DNA from: Pseudomonadota bacterium
Lineage (GTDB): Bacteria; Pseudomonadota; Gammaproteobacteria; Burkholderiales; Thiobacillaceae
Direction: 5' to 3'
Assembly (NCBI GenBank): GCA_021826065.1
Contig: JAKADY010000001.1
Span: 120,092-184,091, forward strand
DNA: 64,000 nt
Shown: positions 19,635-29,133 of the stretch, piece by piece
Layout of the letters: each line of letters opens with the position of its first letter
Position numbering within the stretch: position 1 is the first letter of the stretch
Translations under genes and position numbers: made by a program
The notes under the pieces: model-generated
What the model was told of the DNA's origin: nothing
The model's database searches: none
Seen by the model: the letters and a program-made list of their open reading frames with translations, nothing else

Positions 19635-20545
19635 GCCACAGACCCATCCTCGGTCTCGCCCTTGGCAGCGGCTCGGCCCGCGGCTGGGCACACATCGGCG
19701 CCATCCGCGCCCTGGAGGAGGCCGGGTTGCGTTTCGCCGTGGTCTGTGGGACCTCCATCGGTGCCCTGATCGGCGCGGCCTATGCCTCCGATAGCCTGGA
19801 GCGGCTGGAGAGCTGGGTGAGCGGACTGAAGATCAAAGAGGTGGTCGGTTTCTTCGATCTCACCCTCAACGGCGGCATGATCCGGGGTGACCGGCTGATG
19901 GACTTCTTCCGCGCCCATTTTCGCGATCGGGCGATCGGTGAGCTCGGGCAGACCTACGCGGCCGTCGCCACCGACCTGGCCACGGGCCGCGAGGTCTGGC
20001 TGCGCGAGGGCGGCTTGTTGGAGGCCGTGCGCGCCTCCATCGCCCTGCCCGGCTTGTTCACCCCGGCCCTCCACAACGGTCGCTGGCTGGTCGACGGCGG
20101 CTTGGTCAATCCGGTGCCGGTGTCGCTCGCCCGTGCCCTGGGGGCCGAAATCGTCATCGCCATCGATCTCAACACCAATCTGGTGGGCCGGCACCTGCGT
20201 CCGCGCACGCGAGCCCCCGCCAGCAACCGGCCGACCGAGGACAGCCTGGCCGCCGCCCTGATGCAGCGCCTACAGACGGGCATCCAGGCCCTGCCGCTGC
20301 CCTGGCGTGACAAAGACGAGGAGCCCCCCTCCCTGTTCGACACCCTGGCGACCAGTATCAACATCATGCAGGTGCAGATCAGCCGCAGCCGCCTGGCCGG
20401 CGAACCGCCCGACGTGCTGATCACGCCACGGCTGGCACACCTCGGTCTGCTGGAATTCCATCGCGGACGCGAGGCGATCGCCGAGGGGCGGCGGGCGGTC
20501 CAGAGCGTCCTGCCACAACTGCGCGAGCTCGAATTGATCGGCTAG
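19631..20545 (+). CDS. Patatin-like phospholipase family protein (RssA-like)
   Basis: A serine lipase-fold protein of 304 residues, probably cytoplasmic or membrane-associated. The oxyanion motif is GSGSARGWAHIGAIRALEE, the nucleophile elbow GTSIG lies near residue 41, and the catalytic Asp is in DGGLVNPVPV near residue 155. This Ser-Asp dyad is the patatin signature. Like E. coli RssA it has no signal peptide. The start overlaps the adaptor gene upstream (ATGA). A role in phospholipid turnover or envelope remodelling is plausible, but the substrate is unknown. Confidence 0.87.
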   Translation: MSHRPILGLALGSGSARGWAHIGAIRALEEAGLRFAVVCGTSIGALIGAAYASDSLERLESWVSGLKIKEVVGFFDLTLNGGMIRGDRLMDFFRAHFRDRAIGELGQTYAAVATDLATGREVWLREGGLLEAVRASIALPGLFTPALHNGRWLVDGGLVNPVPVSLARALGAEIVIAIDLNTNLVGRHLRPRTRAPASNRPTEDSLAAALMQRLQTGIQALPLPWRDKDEEPPSLFDTLATSINIMQVQISRSRLAGEPPDVLITPRLAHLGLLEFHRGREAIAEGRRAVQSVLPQLRELELIG

Positions 20546-20646
20546 ATTTGCCGGTTCACGCTCTGCGCCCACGGCGGGTGAGCGCGGGAAATCGGCGCGC
20601 CGACCCCCGCGTGGGGGGATCGGTCCCGAACCCGGCTGCCCGGGGT

Positions 20647-20970
20647 TCAAAGGCCGCCGAAGAGGCTGCCGGCGCGCTGCGCCTGTTCGGCCAGGCCCCG
20701 GAATAGGCCCCCGGCGAGGTTCATGCCGCCGGCGGCCATGTTGCCCATAGCCCCGGCCGCCTGGGCGAGATCGCGCTTGTGCAGCAGGCAGTCGGGATCA
20801 CGCTCACCCGGCTGCACCGGACAGGCCGGGCCCGTCTCCGCTTGGGTCGGACAAGCGGTTGCCGGGGCGAGGAAGGGCAGCGCGAATACACAGGCCTGTG
20901 CCGAGCTGGCGCCGAGCGCGACAGTAAGGGCAAGGGCGGTGAGCGACTTCTTCGAATGATGCCTGGACAT
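20647..20970 (-). CDS. Small exported protein of unknown function
   Basis: A 107-residue protein with a clear signal peptide (KKSLTALALTVALGASSAQA, cleavage near residue 26). The mature part has four Cys (ACVF, ATACP, GPACP, PDCLL) and a Gly/Ala/Met-rich C-terminus (AMGNMAAGGMNLAGGLFRG). The start at 20970 is preceded by AGGAGT; the open frame extends further upstream, but that stretch has no export signal at its front. I do not recognise the family. A short hairpin (CCCGTC / GACGGG) lies just upstream of the ribosome binding site. Confidence 0.65.
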   Translation of the reverse strand: MSRHHSKKSLTALALTVALGASSAQACVFALPFLAPATACPTQAETGPACPVQPGERDPDCLLHKRDLAQAAGAMGNMAAGGMNLAGGLFRGLAEQAQRAGSLFGGL

Positions 20971-21128
20971 GACGTGACTCCTATCGAGATGCCCGTCGGG
21001 ATTGACGGGTAAGGTCAGGTTACGCCGCCAGCGTTGGCAGACGATGTCCGAGCGGTGGCGGAGTGTAACCAGTTGTTGCAGACCCGGCACAAGGCTCGAC
21101 GCGGTGACCCCGGCATGGCGCTTACATC

Positions 21129-21368
21129 ATCCTAAAAACCGCAGTTGAACGCGCCCGAAAGCGGGCTTGTACGACCGGCTGGCAAGGCGTGACGACGCCG
21201 CAGGGTGGCTCCCTGCAAGGAGGCGCAACGCAGCCAGACGGGCGTACAAGACCGAAGGCGGGCGCGGAGCGTGTTCACCCTCTGGGAGAGGATGACCGGA
21301 GGCAAAAATCTCTAGCATCATCGAGCTGTTACGAAGCTATAAGAGCGGTCAACTGCGGTTTTTAGGAT
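21129..21368. mobile_element. MITE-like element, copy 1 (240 bp)
   Basis: A 240-bp non-coding element bounded by perfect 20-bp terminal inverted repeats (ATCCTAAAAACCGCAGTTGA at 21129-21148, reverse complement at 21349-21368). A shorter, inverted copy lies at 55490-55632. No transposase is encoded. Flanking triplets (TCA left, TCT right) give no clear target duplication. It fills most of the 391-bp space between the small exported protein and the AEC transporter, and its right terminus supplies the stop codon of the transporter gene. Confidence 0.85.
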
Positions 21369-22312
21369 CTTAGCAGCAGGATCCACACAGGCAGGGCTAG
21401 CAGGAACAGCAAGCTGGTCCAGCTCACCGTCAGCGCTGCGGCGCGCACATCCAGGCCGAAACGGTCGGCGAAGCTCGCGGCCATCAGCATGGTGGGCATG
21501 GCCACCTCGAGGATGGCGGCGCTTTGCGCCGGCCTGAGCTCGCCCAGCAGCAGATGGGTGAGGGCGAGGACGACCAAGGGGGCAATGGCCAGCTTCACGG
21601 CCACCGCCGCCAGCACTGCGCGGCTGGGTTTGAGTGCGCCCCAGGGGATGGACAGCCCCAGGGTGAAGAGCATCAGCGGGATGGTCGCCTGGCCCATGAA
21701 GCGCGCCGCCTGGATCAGCGGCTCAACGTGCAGGCCGGCGAAGTTGACGGTGAAGCCGAGCACGAAGCCCCAGATCGGCGGCAGTCTCAGGACCGTGGCG
21801 AGCAGACTGGTACCACGTCCTCCCGGATGACCCAGACGTGTGGCGATCCAAACCCCCAGGGTCCAGAGCAGCGGGGTGGAGGCCAGGACGTCGGCGAAGG
21901 CGGCGTAGCTGCCGCCCATGGGCCCATACAGGAAGGTGAGCACCGGGTAGCCCATGAACAGCACGTTGCCGAAGCTGCCGGCTAGCAGGATGGCGGCGCG
22001 GCTCTCTCGCGTGAGCGTGCGTCCCAGGGGTGCGTGGTAGAGCAGGGGGTAGAGCAGTGCGGCGCTGACCAGGATGCCGGCGATGGTGATCACCGGTACG
22101 GTCAGCAGTTCCCGGTCGAGTCTCGCCTGGGCCGAGAGGGCGAACAGTAGCGGCGGTGCGAAGACGTCGACGACCAGGCGGTTGAGGCAGACCCGCAGCT
22201 TGTCCGCCGGCGGGTCCTGGCGCAGCCGCGCCCACAGCCCGCCCGCCGTGACCAGCAGGGCGATGGGCAACCAGACCTGAAGGAAGAGTTCGAGCAGGAA
22301 GGCGGCGGACAT
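21362..22312 (-). CDS. AEC family transporter
   Basis: A 316-residue integral membrane protein of the auxin efflux carrier superfamily, with about ten transmembrane helices. It starts with FLLELFLQVWLPIALLVTAGGLWA. Family features are the polar breaks in NLVVDVFAPPLLF-like RLVVDVFAPPLLFALSAQA and FGNVLFMGYPVL, and the C-terminal repeat around EVAMPTMLMAASFADRFGLD. Bacterial members carry organic acids such as malate or malonate; the substrate here is unknown. The last sense codon and the TAA stop lie in the terminal repeat of the MITE-like element, so the natural C-terminus may have been altered by the insertion. Confidence 0.85.
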   Translation of the reverse strand: MSAAFLLELFLQVWLPIALLVTAGGLWARLRQDPPADKLRVCLNRLVVDVFAPPLLFALSAQARLDRELLTVPVITIAGILVSAALLYPLLYHAPLGRTLTRESRAAILLAGSFGNVLFMGYPVLTFLYGPMGGSYAAFADVLASTPLLWTLGVWIATRLGHPGGRGTSLLATVLRLPPIWGFVLGFTVNFAGLHVEPLIQAARFMGQATIPLMLFTLGLSIPWGALKPSRAVLAAVAVKLAIAPLVVLALTHLLLGELRPAQSAAILEVAMPTMLMAASFADRFGLDVRAAALTVSWTSLLFLLALPVWILLLRS

Positions 22313-22392
22313 GGGACGCCGACATTATGCGGCGTCCCGCTTCCCGCCGGTGGAGGCGACCCCCGTCGCGAGACGAGATGGCTGGTTGGCGC

Positions 22393-22689
22393 TCAGTTCA
22401 GCGTCGCCGGCCGTGTGGGGCACAGCACGATGCGGGCCCCCTCCGGCTGCACCGAGCGGATGATGGCCAGGTCCTCGGGCGTGAGGATGCCATAGGGGTC
22501 GCCCTCCCCATACAACACCGGGGTCGCCTCGCCGACTGCCATAGCAGACGGGGCAGCGGGCTCGGGGGCGCGCACCGAGGCCATGATGGCGAGATCCTCC
22601 TGGCTGAGATATTCCGGCTGGCACTCCGGCGCGGCCTGGGCAGAGAGGGCGGTGAACAGGATGGCAAGCAATCCAAACGTAGTACGCAT
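22393..22689 (-). CDS. Small exported protein with duplicated EDLAI motif
   Basis: A 98-residue protein with a signal peptide (MRTTFGLLAILFTALSAQA, residues 1-19). The mature part carries two copies of a short motif, YLSQEDLAIMASV near residue 28 and ILTPEDLAIIRSV near residue 69. A Pro/Ala linker separates them and two Cys (ECQ, VLCP) could pair. AAGGAGTG supports the start. An FNR/CRP-type box lies 68 bp upstream, suggesting control by oxygen or a related signal. I do not recognise the family. Confidence 0.68.
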   Translation of the reverse strand: MRTTFGLLAILFTALSAQAAPECQPEYLSQEDLAIMASVRAPEPAAPSAMAVGEATPVLYGEGDPYGILTPEDLAIIRSVQPEGARIVLCPTRPATLN

Positions 22690-22756
22690 GATCACTCCTT
22701 TCGTGTCAGACGTATCAAAGGGATTGATACACACGTACTAGTCTAAGCGATCGAAT

Positions 22757-22770
22757 TTGATTTATATCAA
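22757..22770. promoter_or_regulatory. FNR/ANR-type binding site
   Basis: TTGATTTATATCAA matches the consensus TTGAT-N4-ATCAA exactly. If centred at -41.5 for the minus-strand gene at 22393-22689, transcription would start near 22722, 33 nt before its ATG. The surrounding 22735-22815 is unusually AT-rich for this genome. Confidence 0.6.
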
Positions 22771-22783
22771 GAATAGTTGATCT

Positions 22784-22824
22784 AATAACTCGACTAATAC
22801 GAGTTGTTGCTGCTATGCAACAAT
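22784..22824. other. Two hairpins downstream of ntrC
   Basis: Inverted repeats AACTCG/CGAGTT (loop ACTAATA) and TTGTTGC/GCAACAA (loop TGCTAT) lie back to back just after the ntrC stop codon on the minus strand. There is no T-run, so they may stabilise the message end or be a weak terminator. Confidence 0.45.
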
Positions 22825-22828
22825 GCGA

Positions 22829-24220
<1,392 letters not shown>

Positions 24221-24230
24221 GTTCGTGGTA

Positions 24231-24303
24231 GAGGTCAGGCGTCAGGGGTGGGGGGATGCGTGACAGTTTTCTCGGATTCCTGATCCCTGACCCCTGATTC
24301 CTG
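24231..24303. repeat. Inverted heptad arrays at the ntrB-ntrC junction
   Basis: Three units (GAGGTCA, GGCGTCA, GGGGTGG at 24231-24251) and four units (ATTCCTG, ATCCCTG, ACCCCTG, ATTCCTG at 24276-24303) face each other. On the coding (minus) strand the array after ntrB is purine-rich and the one before ntrC is pyrimidine-rich. Most of the block is translated as the C-terminal tail of NtrB. Confidence 0.75.
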
Positions 24304-25323
24304 AACCGGCAGATAGATCGAGAAGCAGGTGTGGCCCGGCTCGCTGCTGAGGTGGATGACACCCCCATGACGTTGAATGAGGCTCTGGGCGAGGGTGAGT
24401 CCCACGCCGCTGCCGCCCTCGCGGCCGGAGACCAGGGGAAAGAAGATCTTGTCCTGCATGTCCTCGGGGATGCCGGGTCCATGATCGATGATGTCCAGAC
24501 GGATGGCCAGTCGCCAGCGTTTCATGGCCAGGGTCACTTGCCGCACCGCACGGGTGCGGAATACGACCTCACCTTGGCCATCGACCGCCTGGGCGGCGTT
24601 GCGGGCGATGTTGAGCACGGCCTGGATCAGTTGCTCGAGGTCGCCCTGGAGCTCGGGCAGGCTCACGTCGTAATCGCGGCGGATGGTGAGCTCGGGATAC
24701 TCGGCCAGCAACAGGCTGCGCACGCGCTCCAGCACCTCGTGCACGTTGACGGGACGGATATCCGGCCTGCGCGCCGGGGCGAGCCAGCGATCGAGCAGGT
24801 CCTGCAAACGGTTGGCCTCCTGGATGATGACCTGGGTGTATTCGGTGAGTTCGGCGCCGTTGAGCTCGGCCTCCAGCAACTGGGCCGCGCCGCGCAGCCC
24901 GCCGAGCGGGTTGCGGATCTCGTGCGCCAGCTGGCGCAACAGCCAATGCACGGTCTGCGCCTGCGCCATGGCCTGCTCCTCGCGGGCGATCCTGACGCTG
25001 TTGCCGGCGGGGTGGAACTCCAGGACCACCGCCTCCGCCTCGAGCGGGGTCACCGTCACGTTGAGGGTCAAGGCCAGTTCACCGACCTCGACCAGCAACT
25101 GGTGTTCGGTGAAGGTCACGCCCTCTTTCAGTGCGGCGTCGACGGCACGCTCCAAATCGGGGCAGGGGCGGATGATGCTGGACAGGGGGCGGTTCAGGGC
25201 ATGGTGTGCGGACACCCCGAGCAGGTTCTCGGCCGCGGGATTGAGGTAGCGGATGTGGCGCTCGGGGTCCAGTAGCAGGACGGCCGTGGCGAGGATGTCC
25301 AGGCCAGGGGTGGCAAAGTTCAT
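24235..25323 (-). CDS. ntrB: Nitrogen regulation sensor histidine kinase NtrB (GlnL)
   Basis: A cytoplasmic two-component kinase/phosphatase acting on NtrC under PII control. The 362 residues comprise a PAS domain (about 8-110), a HisKA domain with the phosphorylated His in LAHEIRNPLGGLRGAAQLL near residue 141, and a HATPase domain with DHGPGIPEDMQDKIFFPLVSGREGGSGVGLTLAQ near 290-325. The last 22 residues or so (after YLPVQ) are encoded by the heptad repeat block, which is not part of the conserved kinase core. A DUF4124 gene lies 108 bp upstream on the same strand. Confidence 0.95.
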   Translation of the reverse strand: MNFATPGLDILATAVLLLDPERHIRYLNPAAENLLGVSAHHALNRPLSSIIRPCPDLERAVDAALKEGVTFTEHQLLVEVGELALTLNVTVTPLEAEAVVLEFHPAGNSVRIAREEQAMAQAQTVHWLLRQLAHEIRNPLGGLRGAAQLLEAELNGAELTEYTQVIIQEANRLQDLLDRWLAPARRPDIRPVNVHEVLERVRSLLLAEYPELTIRRDYDVSLPELQGDLEQLIQAVLNIARNAAQAVDGQGEVVFRTRAVRQVTLAMKRWRLAIRLDIIDHGPGIPEDMQDKIFFPLVSGREGGSGVGLTLAQSLIQRHGGVIHLSSEPGHTCFSIYLPVQESGVRDQESEKTVTHPPTPDA

Positions 25324-25431
25324 TCGCAGGAAGCCAGGGGATCGTTTACAACCCCGAAAAGCAAGATTCGGACCACCCGCAGTTGAGCCAGTACGCGCGC
25401 AAACTTTGAATGAGGTGGGCTGAGCCAGGGC

Positions 25432-25887
25432 TCACCGAATCAGCGACAGCTCCTTGTTCAGCATTTCGATGTTCTTCTCGTGCAGGCGCACGCTGTCGGC
25501 CAGACGATTGAGGTTGGCACCGGGTTGGCGGCTGGCCTCGGCCAGGGCCCGACGCGCAGCCTCCAGGTTGCGCTGTTCGCTTGCCAGTTCCTGCATCAGC
25601 AGTTGTCGGCGCATGTCATCCCGGCGCCGCTGGGTGCCGGGGTCGACCTTGGGGAAATAGGCGGGCGAGGGTGTGGTCACGCGCGGACGCGTCGGCGGCG
25701 TGGTGGCCTTGGGCAGGGTGGGCGCGCTGGGCGGTGGGTCGAGCTCAAGCTTCTTTGCACCGGGCCGGGGCATGTTCGTGTAGGTGACGTTGCCCTGGTC
25801 GTCGATGAATTTGTAGATCTCGGCCTGGACGCCGAAGGCGAGCCCCACGCTGCAGAGCCCCAGAGTCAGGCGGTGGACGAAACGCAT
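25432..25887 (-). CDS. DUF4124-domain exported protein
   Basis: A 151-residue protein with a signal peptide (residues 1-22, ending FGVQA). The N-terminal DUF4124 signature is IYKFIDDQGNVTYTNMPRPGAKKLEL. A Pro/Thr-rich linker (about 50-80) and a C-terminal coiled coil (about 85-150, DDMRRQLLMQELASEQRNLEAARRA and onward) follow. Genes of this type commonly lie between glnA and ntrB in related bacteria. The function is unknown; a periplasmic or peptidoglycan-associated role is a guess from its export. Confidence 0.82.
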   Translation of the reverse strand: MRFVHRLTLGLCSVGLAFGVQAEIYKFIDDQGNVTYTNMPRPGAKKLELDPPPSAPTLPKATTPPTRPRVTTPSPAYFPKVDPGTQRRRDDMRRQLLMQELASEQRNLEAARRALAEASRQPGANLNRLADSVRLHEKNIEMLNKELSLIR

Positions 25888-25944
25888 GGCACAACGCTGA
25901 GAGGCGACTTGAGCAGTGTATGCCCAGGCCCCGCGGGCGGCAAG

Positions 25945-25970
25945 AAAAAAGGGCAGCCGCAGCTGCCCTT
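25945..25970 (-). terminator. Rho-independent terminator after glnA
   Basis: A 9-bp stem (AAGGGCAGC / GCTGCCCTT) with loop of 4 nt is followed on the minus strand by six T. It uncouples glnA from the DUF4124-ntrB-ntrC genes. Confidence 0.9.
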
Positions 25971-25987
25971 GGTGAACGGCGCTTGCC

Positions 25988-27397
25988 TCAGACCGAGTAG
26001 TACATGTCGAACTCGACCGGATGGGTGGTCATGCGCAGCCGCGTGACCTCCTCCATCTTCAGCTCGATGTAGGCGTCGATGAAGTCGTTGCTGAACACCC
26101 CGCCGCGGGTGAGGAACTCGCGGTCGGCGTCGAGCGCCTCCAGGGCCATGTCGAGCGAGTGGCAGACCGTGGGGATGGCCTTGGCCTCCTCGGGCGGCAG
26201 GTCATAGAGGTTCTTGTCGGCCGGGTCACCCGGATGGATCTTGTTCTGCACGCCGTCGAGCCCGGCCATGAGCATGGCGGCGAAGGCGAGATAGGGGTTG
26301 GCGATGGGGTCTGGGAAACGCACCTCGATGCGGCGCGCCTTGTCGCTCGCCACGTGCGGGATGCGGATGGAGGCCGATCGGTTCTTGGCTGAATAGGCCA
26401 GCATCACCGGTGCCTCGAAGCCAGGCACCAGCCGCTTGTAGGAGTTGGTGCCGGGGTTGGTGATGGCGTTCAATGCGCGCGCATGCTTGATGATGCCGCC
26501 GATGTAGTACAGCGCGAACTCGGACAGACCCGCGTAGCCGTTGCCGGCGAACAGGTTCTTGCCGTCCTTCCACACCGACTGGTGGGTGTGCATGCCGGAG
26601 CCGTTGTCGCCGACGATGGGCTTGGGCATGAAGGTGGCGGTCTTGCCATAGCTGTGGGCGACGTTGTGCACCACGTATTTCAGGATCTGCGTCCAGTCGG
26701 CGCGCTGCACCAGGGTGGAGAAGCGGGTGCCGATCTCGCACTGGCCGGCGGTGGCCACCTCGTGGTGGTGTACCTCCACCGGCACGCCCATCTCCTCCAG
26801 GGCCAGGCACATGGCCGAGCGGATGTCCTGCAGGCTGTCGATGGGGGGCACCGGGAAGTAACCGCCCTTGACCTTGGGCCTGTGGCCGAGGTTGCCCACC
26901 TCGGTCTGCTCACCGGAGGACCAGGCCGCCTCTTCGGAGCGGATCTTGACGTGGCAGCCGGACATGTCATCGTGCCAGGTCACCGAGTCGAAGATGAAGA
27001 ACTCCGGCTCAGGGCCGAAATAGGCGGTGTCGCCCAGACCGGTGGACTTCAGATAGGCCTCGGCGCGCTTGGCGATCGAGCGCGGGCAGCGGTCATAGCC
27101 CTTGCCGGTGTCGGGCTCGACCACGTCGCAGGTAAGGATGAGCGTGGGCTCGTCCATGAAGGGGTCGATGTTGGCGGTGTCCGGGTCGGGCATGAGCAGC
27201 ATGTCCGAGGCCTGGATGCCCTTCCAGCCGGCGATGGAAGAGCCGTCGAAGGGGTGGCCATCGGTGAACTTGTCCTCGCTGAAGGCCTTGACCGGCACAG
27301 AGACGTGCTGCTCCTTGCCGCGGGTATCGGTAAAGCGGAAATCGACGAATTTGACGTCGTTTTCCTGGATCATTTTCATTACATCGGCGACCGCCAT
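25988..27397 (-). CDS. glnA: Glutamine synthetase type I
   Basis: It makes glutamine from glutamate, ammonia and ATP as a cytoplasmic dodecamer. The 469 residues match the GSI-beta class. Signatures are [19 protein letters not shown], metal ligands in [11 protein letters not shown] site [21 protein letters not shown], and the adenylylation site NLYDLPPEE with Tyr near residue 397, so control by GlnE is expected. The start at 27397 is preceded by AGGAGCG; the open frame extends 20 codons upstream but across the promoter. A sigma-54 promoter and an NtrC box lie upstream. Confidence 0.97.
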   Translation of the reverse strand: MAVADVMKMIQENDVKFVDFRFTDTRGKEQHVSVPVKAFSEDKFTDGHPFDGSSIAGWKGIQASDMLLMPDPDTANIDPFMDEPTLILTCDVVEPDTGKGYDRCPRSIAKRAEAYLKSTGLGDTAYFGPEPEFFIFDSVTWHDDMSGCHVKIRSEEAAWSSGEQTEVGNLGHRPKVKGGYFPVPPIDSLQDIRSAMCLALEEMGVPVEVHHHEVATAGQCEIGTRFSTLVQRADWTQILKYVVHNVAHSYGKTATFMPKPIVGDNGSGMHTHQSVWKDGKNLFAGNGYAGLSEFALYYIGGIIKHARALNAITNPGTNSYKRLVPGFEAPVMLAYSAKNRSASIRIPHVASDKARRIEVRFPDPIANPYLAFAAMLMAGLDGVQNKIHPGDPADKNLYDLPPEEAKAIPTVCHSLDMALEALDADREFLTRGGVFSNDFIDAYIELKMEEVTRLRMTTHPVEFDMYYSV

Positions 27398-27450
27398 ATT
27401 TGCGCTCCTATGGTTGAATGGACACGGGTTGAAGCGAGAGACCAGCCATA

Positions 27451-27466
27451 AGCACAATGCGTGCCA
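27451..27466 (-). promoter_or_regulatory. Sigma-54 promoter of glnA
   Basis: On the minus strand TGGCACGCATTGTGCT matches TGGCACG-N4-TTGCA with the GG and GC at the right distance. Transcription would start near 27440, giving a leader of about 43 nt. Confidence 0.85.
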
Positions 27467-27485
27467 GCTTCAAAATGGTGCTTAC

Positions 27486-27502
27486 GCATTGTGCCACAAT
27501 GC
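27486..27502. promoter_or_regulatory. 17-bp palindrome in the glnA control region
   Basis: GCATTGTG-C-CACAATGC is a perfect palindrome about 50 bp upstream of the predicted glnA start. It could be a weak NtrC site or bind another regulator. It shares the core CACAATGC with the -12 region of the promoter. Confidence 0.45.
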
Positions 27503-27528
27503 CCTGACGGGCGGCTCGACTTTTGTTC

Positions 27529-27545
27529 TGCACCGGATTGGTGCG
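27529..27545. promoter_or_regulatory. NtrC-binding site upstream of glnA
   Basis: TGCACCG-GAT-TGGTGCG differs from the enhancer consensus TGCACCA-N3-TGGTGCA at two positions. It lies about 95 bp upstream of the predicted sigma-54 start, as expected for an activator site. Confidence 0.75.
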
Positions 27546-27616
27546 CCGCGCACTTAAACAGTGCGTGGAGTGTGGCGGGGCGCCGCCGTAAAATCAGTCC
27601 TTTTCAGTCCGCATCC

Positions 27617-28432
27617 ATGACCGACCACTACGCCGTCTTCGGCAACCCCATCGCCCATTCCAAATCGCCCGTCATCCACGCCGCGTTCGCGCGGCAGACC
27701 GGGCAGGACATGGACTACACGGCGCTACTCGCCCCCCTGGACGGCTTCGCCGAGTGCGTGGCCGCCTTTCGCGCCGGCGGCGGCAAGGGTGCCAACGTGA
27801 CGGTCCCTTTCAAGGAGGCGGCCTGGCGCCTCGCCGACCAGCGGACGGCCCGCGCGGAGGCGGCGCAGGCGGTGAACACCCTGCGCTTCGACGGCACCGA
27901 GGTCCTGGGCGACAACACCGACGGTGCCGGCCTGGTGGCCGATCTCACCCGCAACCTGGGGCTCGATCTCAGGGGACGGCGCATCCTGCTCATGGGGGCC
28001 GGTGGCGCGGCGCGCGGGGTTATCCAGCCCCTGCTCGTAGAAGGTCCTGCCATGCTGTTCATCGCCAACCGCACGCCTCAGCGCGCCATCGAGCTGGCCG
28101 AACGCTTCGCCGGCCTCGGGCCGGTGCGCGGCGGCGGCTATGAGGACCTTGTCGGCACCGCCTACGACCTCGTCATCAACGCCACGGCGGCCAGCCTGGC
28201 GGGTGAACTCCCACCGCTGCCGGATGGCGTCTACGCCGGCGGGGCCCTGGCCTACGACATGATGTACGGCCGCGACACCCCCTTCCTGCAGCACGCGCGC
28301 GCCGCTGGCGCGCGCACCGCCGACGGGCTGGGCATGCTGGTGGAACAGGCGGCCGAGGCCTTCTATCTGTGGCGCGGCGTGCGCCCGCAGACCACCCCGG
28401 TCATCGCCCTGTTGCGCGGTGAGTCGGGGTAA
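27617..28432 (+). CDS. aroE: Shikimate dehydrogenase
   Basis: It reduces 3-dehydroshikimate to shikimate with NADPH. The 271 residues show the substrate site GNPIAHSKSPVIHAAFARQ, catalytic Lys in NVTVPFKEAAW, NTDGAGLVADL, the nucleotide loop GAGGAARGV near 130, and NRTP. The start at 27617 gives MTDHYAVFGNPIAHS. It is divergent from glnA and 11 bp before mtgA on the same strand, a pairing common in betaproteobacteria. Confidence 0.96.
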   Translation: MTDHYAVFGNPIAHSKSPVIHAAFARQTGQDMDYTALLAPLDGFAECVAAFRAGGGKGANVTVPFKEAAWRLADQRTARAEAAQAVNTLRFDGTEVLGDNTDGAGLVADLTRNLGLDLRGRRILLMGAGGAARGVIQPLLVEGPAMLFIANRTPQRAIELAERFAGLGPVRGGGYEDLVGTAYDLVINATAASLAGELPPLPDGVYAGGALAYDMMYGRDTPFLQHARAAGARTADGLGMLVEQAAEAFYLWRGVRPQTTPVIALLRGESG

Positions 28433-28443
28433 AGGTAGGCGAC

Positions 28444-29133
28444 ATGCTCCGCATCCTGCTCAAGACGCTGCTGGTCGTCTTCCTCGTCGTGCTGGCGGTG
28501 CAGCTCTGGTTTCTGGTCCAGGTGGCCTGGTGGGGGGTCTTCAACCCCGGCTCCACCGCCTTCATGGAGGCGGGGCTCGCGCGTCTGCAGGAAAAGGACC
28601 CGGAGGCCGAGCTGCATCACCGCTGGGTGCCCTATGAGCGCATCTCCATCCACCTCAAGCGGGCGGTCATCGCCGCCGAGGACAGCCGCTTCCTGACCCA
28701 CCAGGGCTTCGACTGGGAGGGCATCGAGACGGCGGTGGAGAAGAACCTCAAGCGCGGCCGCATCGTCGCCGGCGGCTCCACCATCAGCCAGCAGCTCGCC
28801 AAGAACCTGTTCCTCTCGGCCTCGCGCAACCCGATCCGCAAGCTGCAAGAGGCGGCCATCACCGTGATGCTGGAGACGCTCTGGAGCAAGCGACGCATCC
28901 TCGAGGTGTATCTCAACGTCGTCGAGTGGGGCAATGGCATCTACGGTGCCGAGGCCGCCGCCCGCCACTACTACGGCATCCCCGCCGCCCGGCTGGGGCC
29001 GAGCCAATCCGCCTATCTCGCGGCCATGCTGCCCAATCCGCGCTATTACCAGACCCACCGCTCGGCCCGCGGGCTGCTCAAGCGCCAGGCGATCATCGAA
29101 CGGCGCATGCGCCAGGTGTCAGTGCCCAGATGA
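28444..29133 (+). CDS. mtgA: Monofunctional peptidoglycan glycosyltransferase
   Basis: MtgA polymerises lipid II into glycan strands at the periplasmic face of the inner membrane. The 229 residues carry one N-terminal transmembrane helix (about 5-25) and a GT51 domain. Motifs are AAEDSRFLTHQGFDWEGIE (catalytic Glu), GGSTISQQLAKNLFL, KRRILEVYLNVVEWGNGIYGAEAAA and YLAAMLPNP. It follows aroE closely. The stop codon is the first base triplet of the next heptad inverted repeat. Confidence 0.95.
   Translation: MLRILLKTLLVVFLVVLAVQLWFLVQVAWWGVFNPGSTAFMEAGLARLQEKDPEAELHHRWVPYERISIHLKRAVIAAEDSRFLTHQGFDWEGIETAVEKNLKRGRIVAGGSTISQQLAKNLFLSASRNPIRKLQEAAITVMLETLWSKRRILEVYLNVVEWGNGIYGAEAAARHYYGIPAARLGPSQSAYLAAMLPNPRYYQTHRSARGLLKRQAIIERRMRQVSVPR

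Noticed and set aside
21127..21321. A 64-codon frame inside MITE copy 1
   Set aside because: It ends in the terminal repeat, is destroyed in copy 2, and has no transposase features.
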